64,000 nt of DNA from Solen grandis (Eukaryota > Mollusca > Bivalvia > Adapedonta > Solenidae): positions 10,904,035-10,968,034 of the forward strand of contig CM037795.1 in the NCBI GenBank assembly GCA_021229015.1, given 5' to 3'. Shown here piece by piece: positions 55,101 to 62,659 of this stretch; positions within the stretch are counted from its first letter, which is position 1, and each line of letters begins with the position of its first letter. The position numbers and the translations under genes were made by a program. The notes under the pieces were generated by a model. That model made no database searches. It saw only the letters and a list, made by a program, of their open reading frames with translations, and was not told the DNA's origin.

Positions 55101-55965
55101 AAAGGTATGTTGCGCGCATCAGCCATATGCATGCTTAAAAGGTCAAGGTTACAGGTGTTGTTAGAAATGCTCTTTTTTATTTATACTCTACAGCTACGTG
55201 TCCACTCTGTAACATCAATATCTATAGATGGATTTTCAAAAAAACTTTACAGAAGTGTTTGTTATGACACAAAGATGTGTCACATGCATTAACCAGATGC
55301 ACGCTTGAAAAGTCAGTGCAGTTAAGGGATCATAAAACGTTTCCATTACATGTATTTTCTTGTTTCTGGCTTCTTATCTGGCACAAATTCTTCAGAGGGG
55401 GGGGGGGGGGGTTGGTTCATGGATGGGTACTCCTGATAGTATTGCTTGCTATACTGACGAAGCTTGTTCACTAGTATTGATTAACAAGATATATAAAATT
55501 TAAAATCACTGTACTGACTAACAAGGTTTTATTTCAGGGAAAGAAGAATGCTTGTATTTAAATAATTCTTAATGCTTACTTAGTTGGTAGAAAAAAAGGC
55601 ACATAGTAAGCTAAAACATTGAAAGTATTGTGAGATTTTTAATGTTAAGAGAGGATTGCTTCGAGGAAAAACTTTTCTTTTTTTTTTAGAATGATGGCCT
55701 GGAAGTTTGGAAGAAGCCGTTGAGTGGTAGAAACTTCAGTAGCGGAAGTGCTGCGGTGGCCATTCTCCATTATGACAACTATGGCTACCCACGTAGATAC
55801 AAGTCAACGCTATCAGACCTTGGCCTAAATAACTCAGCTGGCTATATGATCATGGATGCTTTTTCTGGAACAGGCATGGGCATCATTCTACCTAATGAAA
55901 CTGTTTCTTTTCTTGTGGACCCAACTGGTATATTTATATTTACAGCTACTCTTCAAAGTCCTTGA
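42992..55965 (+). CDS. NAGA: Alpha-N-acetylgalactosaminidase (GH27), 8 coding exons, 413 aa
   Basis: Exons 42992-43158, 47225-47399, 48344-48521, 49311-49396, 50480-50555, 53425-53510, 54166-54363 and 55690-55965 join in phase with GT-AG introns (human NAGA 411 aa). It is a lysosomal exo-hydrolase removing terminal alpha-GalNAc from glycoproteins and glycolipids. Residues 1-22 form a signal peptide; the mature chain starts [13 protein letters not shown]. Seen by family alignment: nucleophile D161 (KLDCC), acid/base D220 (WRNYKDL), sugar-binding D83/D84 (IDDCW), Y125, K159 and R216. Cysteines for four disulfides are kept (43-85, 47-54, 133-163, 193-212). The specificity loop reads C193-S-W-P-A197: Ser and Ala accept the N-acetyl group, whereas alpha-galactosidase A has Glu and Leu there. 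N-glycosylation sequons occur at N46, N183 and N237, with more in the last exon. The C-terminal beta-domain is intact. Confidence 0.95.
43792..44025 (+). mobile_element. TTAA MITE family 1 (234 bp)
   Basis: CCCTTTCCCTCATAGAGGAC at the left and TGTGGGAAAGGG at the right; right flank TTAA, left flank TATAA (mutated). It has the same internal palindrome as the 36298 copy. Confidence 0.85.
44360..44459. other. Assembly gap, 100 N
   Basis: Exactly 100 unknown bases in NAGA intron 1, the conventional size for a gap of unknown length. The frame drawn across it at 44291-44578 has no meaning. Confidence 1.
45225..45458 (-). mobile_element. TTAA MITE family 1 (234 bp), inverted
   Basis: TTAA on both sides (45221-45224 and 45459-45462), TIRs CCCTTTCCCTCATA / TATGAGGGAAAGGG. 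The core runs opposite to the other five copies. Confidence 0.88.
46512..46765 (-). mobile_element. TTAA MITE family 2
   Basis: TTAA then CCCTTAACTTCATACAGAC on the left, CATGAAGTAAAGGGG on the right. The core has GATCTGGGTCTCCTCCG and three AATATTCATGAA motifs near the right end. Confidence 0.7.
46854..47172 (+). mobile_element. Bivalve repeat family 3 (AGCTCACCTGAGC hairpin start)
   Basis: Starts with a hairpin, AGCTTACCTGAGCACAACATG / CTCATGGTGAGCT, then a GTGTGTCATCCGTCGTC patch. It ends CTCTATGGCCCTCTTGTTT. The same start and end occur at 57300 and 60618. It sits only ~50 bp before NAGA exon 2. Confidence 0.7.
47225..47399 (+). CDS. NAGA: NAGA coding exon 2
   Basis: Residues 56-114. 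Acceptor TTTCCAG|TGAGAA, donor GACTAC|GTAAGT. It encodes YVSIDDCWM and [20 protein letters not shown]. Confidence 0.95.
47430..47525 (+). mobile_element. SINE family B fragment
   Basis: GTTGTGGGTTCAAACTTC (B box), CATGGCCTTCCAAGGTGCAA and a CCAGGAACC end. It starts ~30 bp after the donor of NAGA exon 2. Confidence 0.6.
48344..48521 (+). CDS. NAGA: NAGA coding exon 3 (nucleophile)
   Basis: Residues 115-174. Acceptor TGTGTAG|ATACAT, donor AAACAG|GTGTGT. It encodes [11 protein letters not shown] and the nucleophile motif VDMLKLDCC (D161). The extra Cys162 replaces the usual Gly. Confidence 0.95.
48720..48985 (+). mobile_element. Bivalve repeat family 3, 5' part
   Basis: AGCTCACCTGAGCACAGGTGAGCT hairpin, then CACTCTAGTATCTTCATTTC and AGCAATCATCTTCAAACTTT as in the 60618 copy. 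No GGCCCTCTTGTTT end is found nearby. It lies in NAGA intron 3. Confidence 0.65.
49311..49396 (+). CDS. NAGA: NAGA coding exon 4 (specificity loop)
   Basis: Residues 174-202. Acceptor GTTCTAG|GTTACC, donor GGAGCG|GTGTGT. It encodes [20 protein letters not shown] with the GalNAc-recognising Ser194 and Ala197. A SINE begins only ~25 bp after the donor. Confidence 0.95.
49421..49710 (+). mobile_element. tRNA-derived SINE (family A), near full length
   Basis: Head with GCCTCGCAAGTGAGAG and the B-box-like GTTCAGTCTCC. The body has CACTCAGCATATAAGGGTAG, TGGTATCATGCCACATGTC and CTGTCTCAAGTAGACATC. The tail is CATTAAACCCAACAAACAAA. It is inserted just inside NAGA intron 4. Confidence 0.78.
49733..50399 (+). 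repeat. Bivalve repeat family 4 (ACTATTCGAAGAATATG type), copy 1
   Basis: Starts TAGCTTGACTATTCGAAGAA and ends CCTCTGACAGCTCTTGTTG. The interior reiterates TTTTGGTTAAAGTTTTGCAT, ATCTCAATAACCATT and ATTATGGCCCC. NAGA exon 5 begins ~80 bp after its end. A second copy follows at 51316. Confidence 0.75.
50480..50555 (+). CDS. NAGA: NAGA coding exon 5 (acid/base; 76-nt exon)
   Basis: Residues 203-228. Acceptor GCTTCAG|ACAAAG, donor CACTG|GTAAAT. It reads [20 protein letters not shown] then DSWDT, including Arg216 and catalytic Asp220. The exon is easy to miss because an overlapping antisense frame is longer; the phase join on both sides and the alignment to CNLWRNYDDIQDSW make it secure. The loop before it is 3 residues shorter than in human NAGA. 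Confidence 0.93.
50640..50706. repeat. (CT)n microsatellite
   Basis: Interrupted TCTCTCTC tract in NAGA intron 5. Confidence 0.9.
50790..51301 (+). mobile_element. Bivalve repeat family 3, 3' part
   Basis: CTTGTCAGGGATGATCCTTA and GTTGCTAAAATAAACTTG match the 46854 copy. A ~170-bp segment is repeated (ATGGTCATCTCATGGATGTC twice). It ends GGCCATATGGCCCTCTTGTT. Confidence 0.6.
51316..52200 (+). repeat. Bivalve repeat family 4, copy 2
   Basis: TAGCACGACTATTCGAAGAA at the start and CCTCTGACAGCTCTTG at the end, as in copy 1 but with extra internal reiterations (TTTTGGTTAAAGTTTTGCAT three times near 51560-51620). Its 3' ~180 bp is nearly identical to copy 1. Confidence 0.75.
52660..53395. mobile_element. 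Tandem-repeat-bearing bivalve element (~160-bp monomers, 4 units)
   Basis: Monomers carry TGTGACCTTGACCTTGAGC, CACATCATCTCAA, GGCAAGTTTCATTAAAATCC and GGTATAGGAGATATGGAG. It ends with (CAGA)n and a perfect hairpin CCCGCTTTGCAGCGGG near 53370. The layout resembles the element at 24419 but the monomer differs. It occupies NAGA intron 5 just before exon 6. Confidence 0.7.
53425..53510 (+). CDS. NAGA: NAGA coding exon 6
   Basis: Residues 228-256. Acceptor GTTTCAG|TGTATG, donor GATCAG|GTGATT. It encodes [16 protein letters not shown], the family's 'AGPGxWNDPDML' signature with Gln in place of Met. Confidence 0.95.
54166..54363 (+). CDS. NAGA: NAGA coding exon 7
   Basis: Residues 257-322, phase 0 both sides. 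Acceptor ACTAAAG|CTGATC, donor TCAAAG|GTATGA. It encodes [32 protein letters not shown] and [15 protein letters not shown]. It is visibly more GC-rich than the surrounding intron. Confidence 0.95.
54570..55330. repeat. Imperfect ~110-180-bp direct repeats in NAGA intron 7
   Basis: The series GGATTT(C/T)CATAAAACTT..ACAGAA, CACAAAGGTGTGT and CATCAACCATATGC recurs near 54660, 54840, 54980, 55080 and 55215. It is probably another decayed tandem-type repeat with no coding potential. Confidence 0.65.
55690..55965 (+). CDS. NAGA: NAGA coding exon 8 (C-terminal beta-domain, stop)
   Basis: Residues 323-413 and TGA. Acceptor TTTTTTAG|AATGAT. It encodes [20 protein letters not shown], the Greek-key domain strands and [19 protein letters not shown] lies inside DPTG (55928), so a further exon is conceivable, but the read-through tail has the right length and hydrophobic pattern for the family's last strand. 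Confidence 0.88.
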   Translation, partial: NDGLEVWKKPLSGRNFSSGSAAVAILHYDNYGYPRRYKSTLSDLGLNNSAGYMIMDAFSGTGMGIILPNETVSFLVDPTGIFIFTATLQSP

Positions 55966-56096
55966 ATGAAGGAGATGGTTATAGTCATTCATATTGTTAA
56001 ATATAGAGTCACATTCCAGCATGAATGGTCGTTTTAATGATATACACAGAGAACATAATAAGTTTACAGGAATGGTTATATAGTGCAGCTCTATAA

Positions 56097-56330
56097 CCCT
56101 TTCCCTCATAGAGGAAACCATGAAAAGACCTATGCGAACAGCATAAAACCAGATCAGCCTGTGAGTAACTCGCAGGCTGATCAGGTTTTATGCTGTTCGC
56201 TGCTCCTCAGTGGTCTGGAAATGAGGACTTTGTAATTAAATTTGGTAAGGTTTAACTGTGGTTTTCTGCAGATCAGGCTTTATGTGGTACCTACTGTGTG
56301 CGTCAAAATGAGTCTATATGAGGGAAAGGG
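56097..56330 (+). mobile_element. TTAA MITE family 1 (234 bp), just 3' of NAGA
   Basis: CCCTTTCCCTCATAGAGGAA to ATGAGGGAAAGGG, right flank TTAA, left flank TATAA. It starts 131 bp after the NAGA stop, so it may be part of the 3' UTR. A candidate AATAAA lies downstream at 56432. Confidence 0.88.
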
Positions 56331-56431
56331 TTAATTAATGATGCTGTATTTACGGTTTAAGTCCAGATCCCACATTATATTCTGTATTATTTCTTAGGAA
56401 AGTGATCTGAAGTCATTGACACAGATCACAA

Positions 56432-56437
56432 AATAAA
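56432..56437 (+). promoter_or_regulatory. Candidate NAGA polyadenylation signal
   Basis: First AATAAA after the stop codon in a plausible context. Use of it would place the family-1 MITE inside the 3' UTR. Not proven. Confidence 0.3.
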
Positions 56438-57299
56438 TATTTAGGCCAATGTTGAACCATATTATTTTGACTGTGATGTTATAATGGCTTTCGTTATAAT
56501 AGATCTACTCTATATATAGCTTGAAGTATTGGTTTCAGGACCTAAGTTGTTTAGTGTATTTGCATTTTACTTTTAATTTGAAAAACCTTGTTTATACTTA
56601 TCCCTAAGCAGATTTTACTGAGATATAAATTTGATGTGTTTTGTCCATGGATTAACACATATGTAATGTAAATCCATAAGCCCAAGGCTAGTTCAAGCCT
56701 GTCGGGTCCAATGGCCAGTCATTTTTCCTTTTCAAGGTCTGGTGCTGCCTATAACTTGCCAGAATCACTTTCCAATTGCAAAGATATAAAAAAAATCCAT
56801 TGAAATAAATAGAGATCCACAAACAATTAATGTACTCACAAACTGAGAGTATCTGTTAAGTTACATCCTGACACTAACACTTGGCAAATTGTTTAGGTTA
56901 GGATAATTTCCCATAAGTTGGCAGAAAAAGTCCTGCTTGCCTCACTTTTATATAAGGTCAAGAGTTATTGCTCTGAAGTATGAGCAAAATAAAGCTAGCT
57001 TTCACATTGTCAGCAGTCTAGCATTAGTATTAATGAAGCAATCCTGATGAGACTTGTATGCCTTTGTCTATTATCTCTCAGGCCTTGAATTTTCAAAAAG
57101 TGTGACACTTTGCTAAATACACTCAAGCATACCAATCCTTTTGCTGTTAAAGGTTAACTCCAGAGAATTCTGAGTGAAGTATTTTCATTTTTTTTTTCAT
57201 ATAAAAGAACATGCAACATGAAGTATCTATGGGCAGGAGCATTTTGTTTTTCAATAAGAAAATTTATTGGAGACATTTATAGACCCATTATTTTTTGTT
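56438..57299. other. Intergenic, nothing recognised
   Basis: AT-rich sequence with no domain-bearing frame and no clear element ends. Confidence 0.55.
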
Positions 57300-57800
57300 A
57301 GCTCACCTGAGCACTACGTGCTCAAGGTGAGCTTTTGTGATTGCCCTTCGTCTGTCATGCGATGTGCATCGTCAACAATTTGACTTGTTAACACTCCAGA
57401 GGCCATATCTTTTGCCCAATCTTCATGAAACTTGGTCAGAATGTTTATCTCCATAAAATTTTGGACAAGTCGGGGAAAAAAGGTCACCATTTTAATACTG
57501 TAGAGGCTAAATTTTTGGCCCAATGTTCATGAAACTTGGTCAGAATGTTTGTTACCATAAAATCTTGGTTAAGTTCAAATTTGGGTCATGTAGGGTCAAA
57601 AAATATGTCACCAGGTCATATCTTAGAAAACCTTGTTAACAATCTAAAGGCCATATTTTTGTCCAAATCTTCATGAAACTTTGTCAGAATATCTATTTCC
57701 AAAAAATCTTGGACAGTTTTGAAATTGGGTCATATGGGGTCAAAAAGTAGCTCATTTATAATCAGGTGAGTGATCCAGGGCCATCATGGCCCTCTTGTTT
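57300..57800 (+). mobile_element. Bivalve repeat family 3, complete ~500 bp copy
   Basis: Begins with the hairpin AGCTCACCTGAGCACTACG / GTGCTCAAGGTGAGCT. The interior repeats CTTCATGAAACTTGGTCAG about every 115 bp. It ends CAGGGCCATCATGGCCC then TCTTGTTTT. Constant hairpin start and constant GGCCCTCTTGTTT end, without inverted termini, would fit a Helitron-like or SINE-like element. Confidence 0.72.
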
Positions 57801-58445
57801 TGATTTGGCTCTATATGGCGTTAAAAGTTGCTGAACTAGGTGGACTTGTTTATCATTCAGGTGATGGTTAAATGCATAAAATGCTGAAGAATAAAACTGT
57901 GCAATGTTGTAACCAGAATTTTCATCTTTCTGATTTTATTTCTAGATCTGACATATATTTGATCTTCCTTTTGTTTTGTTCATTTCTTATGATGAATGTA
58001 AAATTAATGTGAATGAATGATATTCTTTGAATTTTGGTGCTATGTTTTTATATATACAAATGTAAGAGCCTACATGAAGGATGGTTGATCCAGCTCTGCT
58101 TTCAATTACTGTTAACTGTCGCTTATGTGAGGGTTTGCTTCTCTGTTGTACTGTAGCATAAGGACTGCAAGCAGGGAACCAACTTGCAACAATTTGCTAG
58201 CATCCGTGATCGTTAGCGGTTTACATTGTACTGAATGTGCTGCATTCAGTAGAGATCTCAGTAGAGATGAGCCTTACTATTAATTGTCTATATTGTGTTC
58301 TCTATTCTATGATCCAAAGGAAATCATTCCATTGTAGAATAAACTCCATGGGAATTGGTCCTTTTTGTTGACTGACATAGCAATGTCTTTTTCCACCTGT
58401 TTAGACAAACTCTTGCCTTTCTCTAAAGAGATTATTTCACTTTAA

Positions 58446-58588
58446 CCCTTTCCCTCATAGAGGACACCATGAAAAGACCTATGCGAACAGCATAAAACCA
58501 GATCAGCCTGCGAGTAAGGTTTAACTGTGGTCAGGCTTTATGTGGTACCTATTGAGTGCGTCAAAATGAGTCTATATGAGGGAAAGGG
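58446..58588 (+). mobile_element. TTAA MITE family 1, internally deleted (143 bp)
   Basis: TTAA both sides and intact CCCTTTCCCTCAT ends. About 90 bp is missing, from the middle of the central palindrome (after CTGCGAGTAA) to the TTTAACTGTGGT region, and ~10 bp before CAGGCTTTATG. Loss of one arm of the hairpin suggests a replication-slippage deletion. Confidence 0.85.
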
Positions 58589-58642
58589 TTAAATGGTCTC
58601 AGATATGTTTTAAGTGTTATAAATTATATGACAGGAACAGAT

Positions 58643-58832
58643 CAGGGGCCGTATTCATAAAGCTCCTTAGGAAAAAAAATCCCTTAGTTTTTAAGATTTT
58701 CCATAAAATCACAGATTTCCCTTATATATTAAGGATTTCCTTTAGTCTTATATATAAAACTCCTTAGGAGATTTATTCTAGTTAAGGAATTATTTTCCTT
58801 AAAAACTAAGGAGCTTTATGAATACGGCCCTG
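58643..58832. mobile_element. 190-bp palindromic MITE (CAGGGGCCGTATTCATAAAG ends)
   Basis: The left end CAGGGGCCGTATTCATAAAG and CTCCTTAG are mirrored by CTAAGGAGCTTTATGAATAC and GGCCCTG on the right. Terminal arms are ~30 bp, with further AAGGAA/TTCCTT symmetry inside. CAGGG-type termini suggest hAT, but I could not find an 8-bp duplication. Confidence 0.75.
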
Positions 58833-59295
58833 GTTTTTTTTTTGGGGGGGGGTTGTTTTTTTTTACTGTTGTTTTCAAATATTAGTAAGAGAACTAAATT
58901 TGCAATTCATACATTTACTTCCTTTACATCAATCACTCATTTCAGCAGGTAAACACTGTTTATATTATTTTATTTTTTTGAAATTCTCCTTTATTTTCAG
59001 TAGGATGTTAAAGGAAACCCCAAATTCTAAAGTTCCTGTATTAAAAACATGATTAAAAGTTTATTTAACAAATGTTGAGGGTCCAAAGTCACATTTTAGT
59101 GTTTTTATGCAAATTTGGCTAAAAGTTCAGTAAAAAAATGGTTTTAGTTAAATAAACAAATATGGTGAGGTGTACATTTTTTCACATTTTCAGAAAGCAT
59201 TTATATCAGAGGATTGAATCTGAGAAAATAAAGGAAATCTGTCCATTTAAATTTTTTTATCAAGAAAAATATATAAAAATTTCACGGCTTTTTGG

Positions 59296-59338
<43 letters not shown>

Positions 59339-60300
59339 CTATTTTTGCTCATAGTTTATTTTCCATGCATGTTTGACAGTATCTTCACCTGTAACTTATA
59401 AATTCATGTAAATATTTATGACTTGATGAATATTATTAATTGATTGAACTTTTAATGGTAAACAAGACAATGTTGTTGTTGTTGTTTTGCATTGTAGACT
59501 CTGTTTAATTTTTTAAGTATAAAAAAAAGATTAATTACATGAACTATCTTGATTTTCTTCTTTTCTGGTTGATCAGCCTTTTGTTCATTTTAATCTTTTA
59601 TTCTCTAGTCAGGGAAAAGTATTCAAACATTAAGGTGACTAGTTTTAGCCTTCATAATAAAATGTAAATTGTTTAAAAGGCCTAGCTTCATGTATACACC
59701 ACTGCCTAACATTGTTTGGTTGTATTATTAGCATGAGATATGTTGTGAAAGAGCCTTGATTTTACATGATGCTATAATTACGATCCCTGTGATAACAAAT
59801 TATGTTGAGTTACAAAATATGATAAGCTTCACTGTATTGAACCTTCCATTTGGATATGACATATAACAAAAAAAGTTCTAACTATTAGAAAGCATAGATA
59901 TCACAAACGCCTTATGAAATATGGCATTAAATACGGAAATATTTGAATCACATGTGTGCTAGGTTTCATTTAGTTTAATGTCCAATATATGAAGAAAATT
60001 AAGGGTAAATTCTAAATAAATGTATTAATTTTGAGACAAATACATAATTATATATAATAACTCAGACATGATGTTTTTCACCATACTTAAGACTTGAAAA
60101 GACTGGAAACAGTTTTCAGATTAAATAGGTTTTGAGATGTTTCTGTAACAGTATGGGGTGGCAAAAAGAATGGTACTTTTTCAGTCAACAAGTAACACAC
60201 TATAGGTAGCCTTCATTTATTTGCAATATGTAGAGCAAGGCCCGCATCAAGCTAATGGGCGAGACGTCATCAGGGCCTTTTTCCCACCCATTGCCATTTT
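58833..60300. other. Intergenic with (TA)n microsatellite
   Basis: Perfect TA repeat at about 59301-59332. A family-2 MITE fragment (TTCATGTAAATATTTATGAC, GATGAATATTATTAATTGAT) lies at 59385-59470. No gene is recognised. Confidence 0.55.
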
Positions 60301-60301
60301 A

Positions 60302-60517
60302 GCCCATTACCTCATATTGTCTCATTTTGACTCATTAACAAATAGAGCTAATCAGATCAGGGTCTCCTTTCTTTGCTCATACAATATTGTAACTCAAATT
60401 CTCCACAATTGGCATGGCAAATAAAAAAAATCATTTTTTTTCATATATTATTTAAAGTTTAGTTGATTAAAATTCATGTGTCAGAAATTTGTCTATGAAT
60501 ATTCATGAGGTAATGGG
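60302..60517 (-). mobile_element. TTAA MITE family 2
   Basis: CCCATTACCTCATATTGTC on the left, TCATGAGGTAATGGG on the right (TIR ~13 bp). The flanks are no longer TTAA. Core AGATCAGGGTCTCC and CATACAATATTGTAACTC. Confidence 0.7.
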
Positions 60518-60617
60518 TAAGCTGGCACCCAAGGTACAGATGTTCCTTACAATACACCAGACATATTGTCGGAGGTCCTAACTGCGCCCCTGTCCTAACT
60601 CCACCACCTTCCTTTTT

Positions 60618-61660
60618 AGCTCACCTGAGCAAAGCTCAGGGTGAGCTATTGTGATCCCGTGAGCGTGCGTCGTCCATCGTGCGGCGTGCGGCGTCAACAA
60701 TTTTAGTGTTTACACTCTGTCACCTTTATTTCTTAAGCAATCATCTTCAAACTTTAAGACAATGTTTATGACCATAATGTCTCGATTGAGTTCGATTATG
60801 GCTGAGATCCGTCAATTAGGTCAGGAGTTATGCCCCTTTTAATATTCAAAAAATGCCATATTTCACGTTGTTTACACTCTAGCATCTTTATCTTTTGAGC
60901 AATCATCTTCAAACTTTATGGCAATGCTCATTACCATAAGGTCTCGATTGAGTTTGATTATGGCTGAGATCGGTCAATTAGGTCAGAAGTTATGCCCCTT
61001 TTAATATTCAAAAAATGCCATATTTCACGTTGTTTACACTCTAGCTTCTTAATTTTTTGAGCAATCATCTTCAAACTTTATGGCAATGCTTATGGCCATA
61101 AGGTCTCGATTGAGTTTGATTATGGCTGAGATCCGTCAATTAGGTCAGAAGTTATGCCCCTTTTAATATTAAAAAAATGCCATATTTCACGTTGTTTACA
61201 CTCTAGCATCTTCATCTTTTAAGCAATCATCTTCAAACTTAATGACAATGTTATGACCATAAGGTCTCAATTGAGTTGATTATGGCTGAGATCCGTCATT
61301 AGGTTAGGAGTTATGCCCCTTTTAATATAAAAAATGCCATATTTCACGTCGTTTACACTCTAGCATCTTCCTTTTTTTAGCAATCATCTTTTTTAATACA
61401 AAAAATGTAAGATTTCACTTTGTTTATTCTCTACCAACTTCATTTTTTTAACAATCTTTTTTAAACTTTAAGACAATGTTTATGCCCATAATCTCACAAT
61501 TGGGTTCAATTATAACTGATATTGACTTGTAAATTTAGGAGGTATGCCCATTTCACCATAAAAAAAAGCCAGATTTCACTTTTACACTTAAGAATCTTTA
61601 TTTCTTAAGCAATCATCTTTCTCAGGTGAGCGACCAAGGGCCATCTTGGCCCTCTTGTTT
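60618..61660 (+). mobile_element. Bivalve repeat family 3, long copy with internal ~160-bp repeats
   Basis: Hairpin start AGCTCACCTGAGCAAAGCTC / AGGGTGAGCT, then a CGTGCGTCGTCCATCGTGCG patch. Six or so units follow with CACTCTAGCATCTT, AGCAATCATCTTCAAACTTT and AGTTATGCCCCTTTTAATAT. The end is CAGGTGAGCGACCAAGGG then CCATCTTGGCCCTCTTGTTT. A pair GTCCTAACTCCACCACC (60592) / GGGGCGGAGTTAGGAC (61971) brackets it, perhaps the arms of an element it landed in. Confidence 0.75.
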
Positions 61661-62421
61661 TTTATTGTAGTCTCACTAGATTTTATTACACGCACATGCG
61701 ACTGTGATTTTTTTTTACGATGTTTCTGTAAATAAACTCAGATGATTTTTGTACGAAATTTTGATTCAAACTGATAAATATTACAAATTTTATCTCGCAC
61801 CACTCTTTTTATGTGTTTTTTCTTAATACAAAATGATTTCCACGCAGAATGGCCCTTTTACACTCAAATTTTAAAACAAAAGTATCTCGGAAATTCCATC
61901 TGCTGTGTTTACATATTTATAAATGGAAGTCATATGTGTACAATTCGCAACTGCTATGACGTCACCTAGGGGGCGGAGTTAGGACCACACAAAATGATGG
62001 CATAATATTTGACTCGTAATGTATTTAATGTTATTTTCGAGTGAATAATTATTTATAAAAGAATTATTTTGGTGGGTATCAATGTGAATTTCATAGAATT
62101 AATTGGTATGTGAACAGTTTTTATTCTATCTATTTTATTTATGTTGCATTTCCTAATTAAATCTTAGAGGGGCGCAGTTTAGGCACTCAGAATATATATT
62201 AATTTTTGAAATGTACGAGTATAAGTCAGTAGTTATTTCACTAAATATAATCATTTTATAGAACCATTTGTTTACAAAATCATATTTACTATTAATTTAT
62301 AGCACCCCTTGATCTATGTTACCTGCATACTGGCCACAAAGGTAATTTCCTTGATATGTAAATACAAGGATAACATGACTGTTATATCTTGCAACTTGCC
62401 TATTGCATGAAACTGCATTAA
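61661..62421. other. Intergenic, nothing coding recognised
   Basis: AT-rich; includes TGACGTCACC near 61957 and the GGGGCGGAGTTAGGACC patch noted with the preceding repeat. Confidence 0.5.
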
Positions 62422-62655
62422 CCCTTTCCCTCATAGAGGAAACCATGAAAAGACCTATGCAAACAACATAAAACCAGATCAGCCTGCGAGTAACTCACAG
62501 GCTGATCTGGTTTTATGCTGTTCGCTGCTCCTCAGTGGTCTGGAAATGAGGACTTTATCATAAAATTTGGTAAGGTTTAACTGTGGTTTTCTGCAGATCA
62601 GGCTTTATGTGGTACCTATTGAATGCGTCAAAATGAGTCTATATGAGGGAAAGGG
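62422..62655 (+). mobile_element. TTAA MITE family 1 (234 bp)
   Basis: TTAA both sides (62418-62421 and 62656-62659), TIRs CCCTTTCCCTCAT / ATGAGGGAAAGGG. The central palindrome has one mismatch (TGCGAGTAACTCACAG). Confidence 0.88.
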
Positions 62656-62659
62656 TTAA

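Noticed and set aside
54561..55132. Minus-strand frames of 162 and 66 codons in NAGA intron 7
   Set aside because: They repeat the same peptide pattern because they lie in imperfect direct repeats; there is no domain and they are antisense to an intron.
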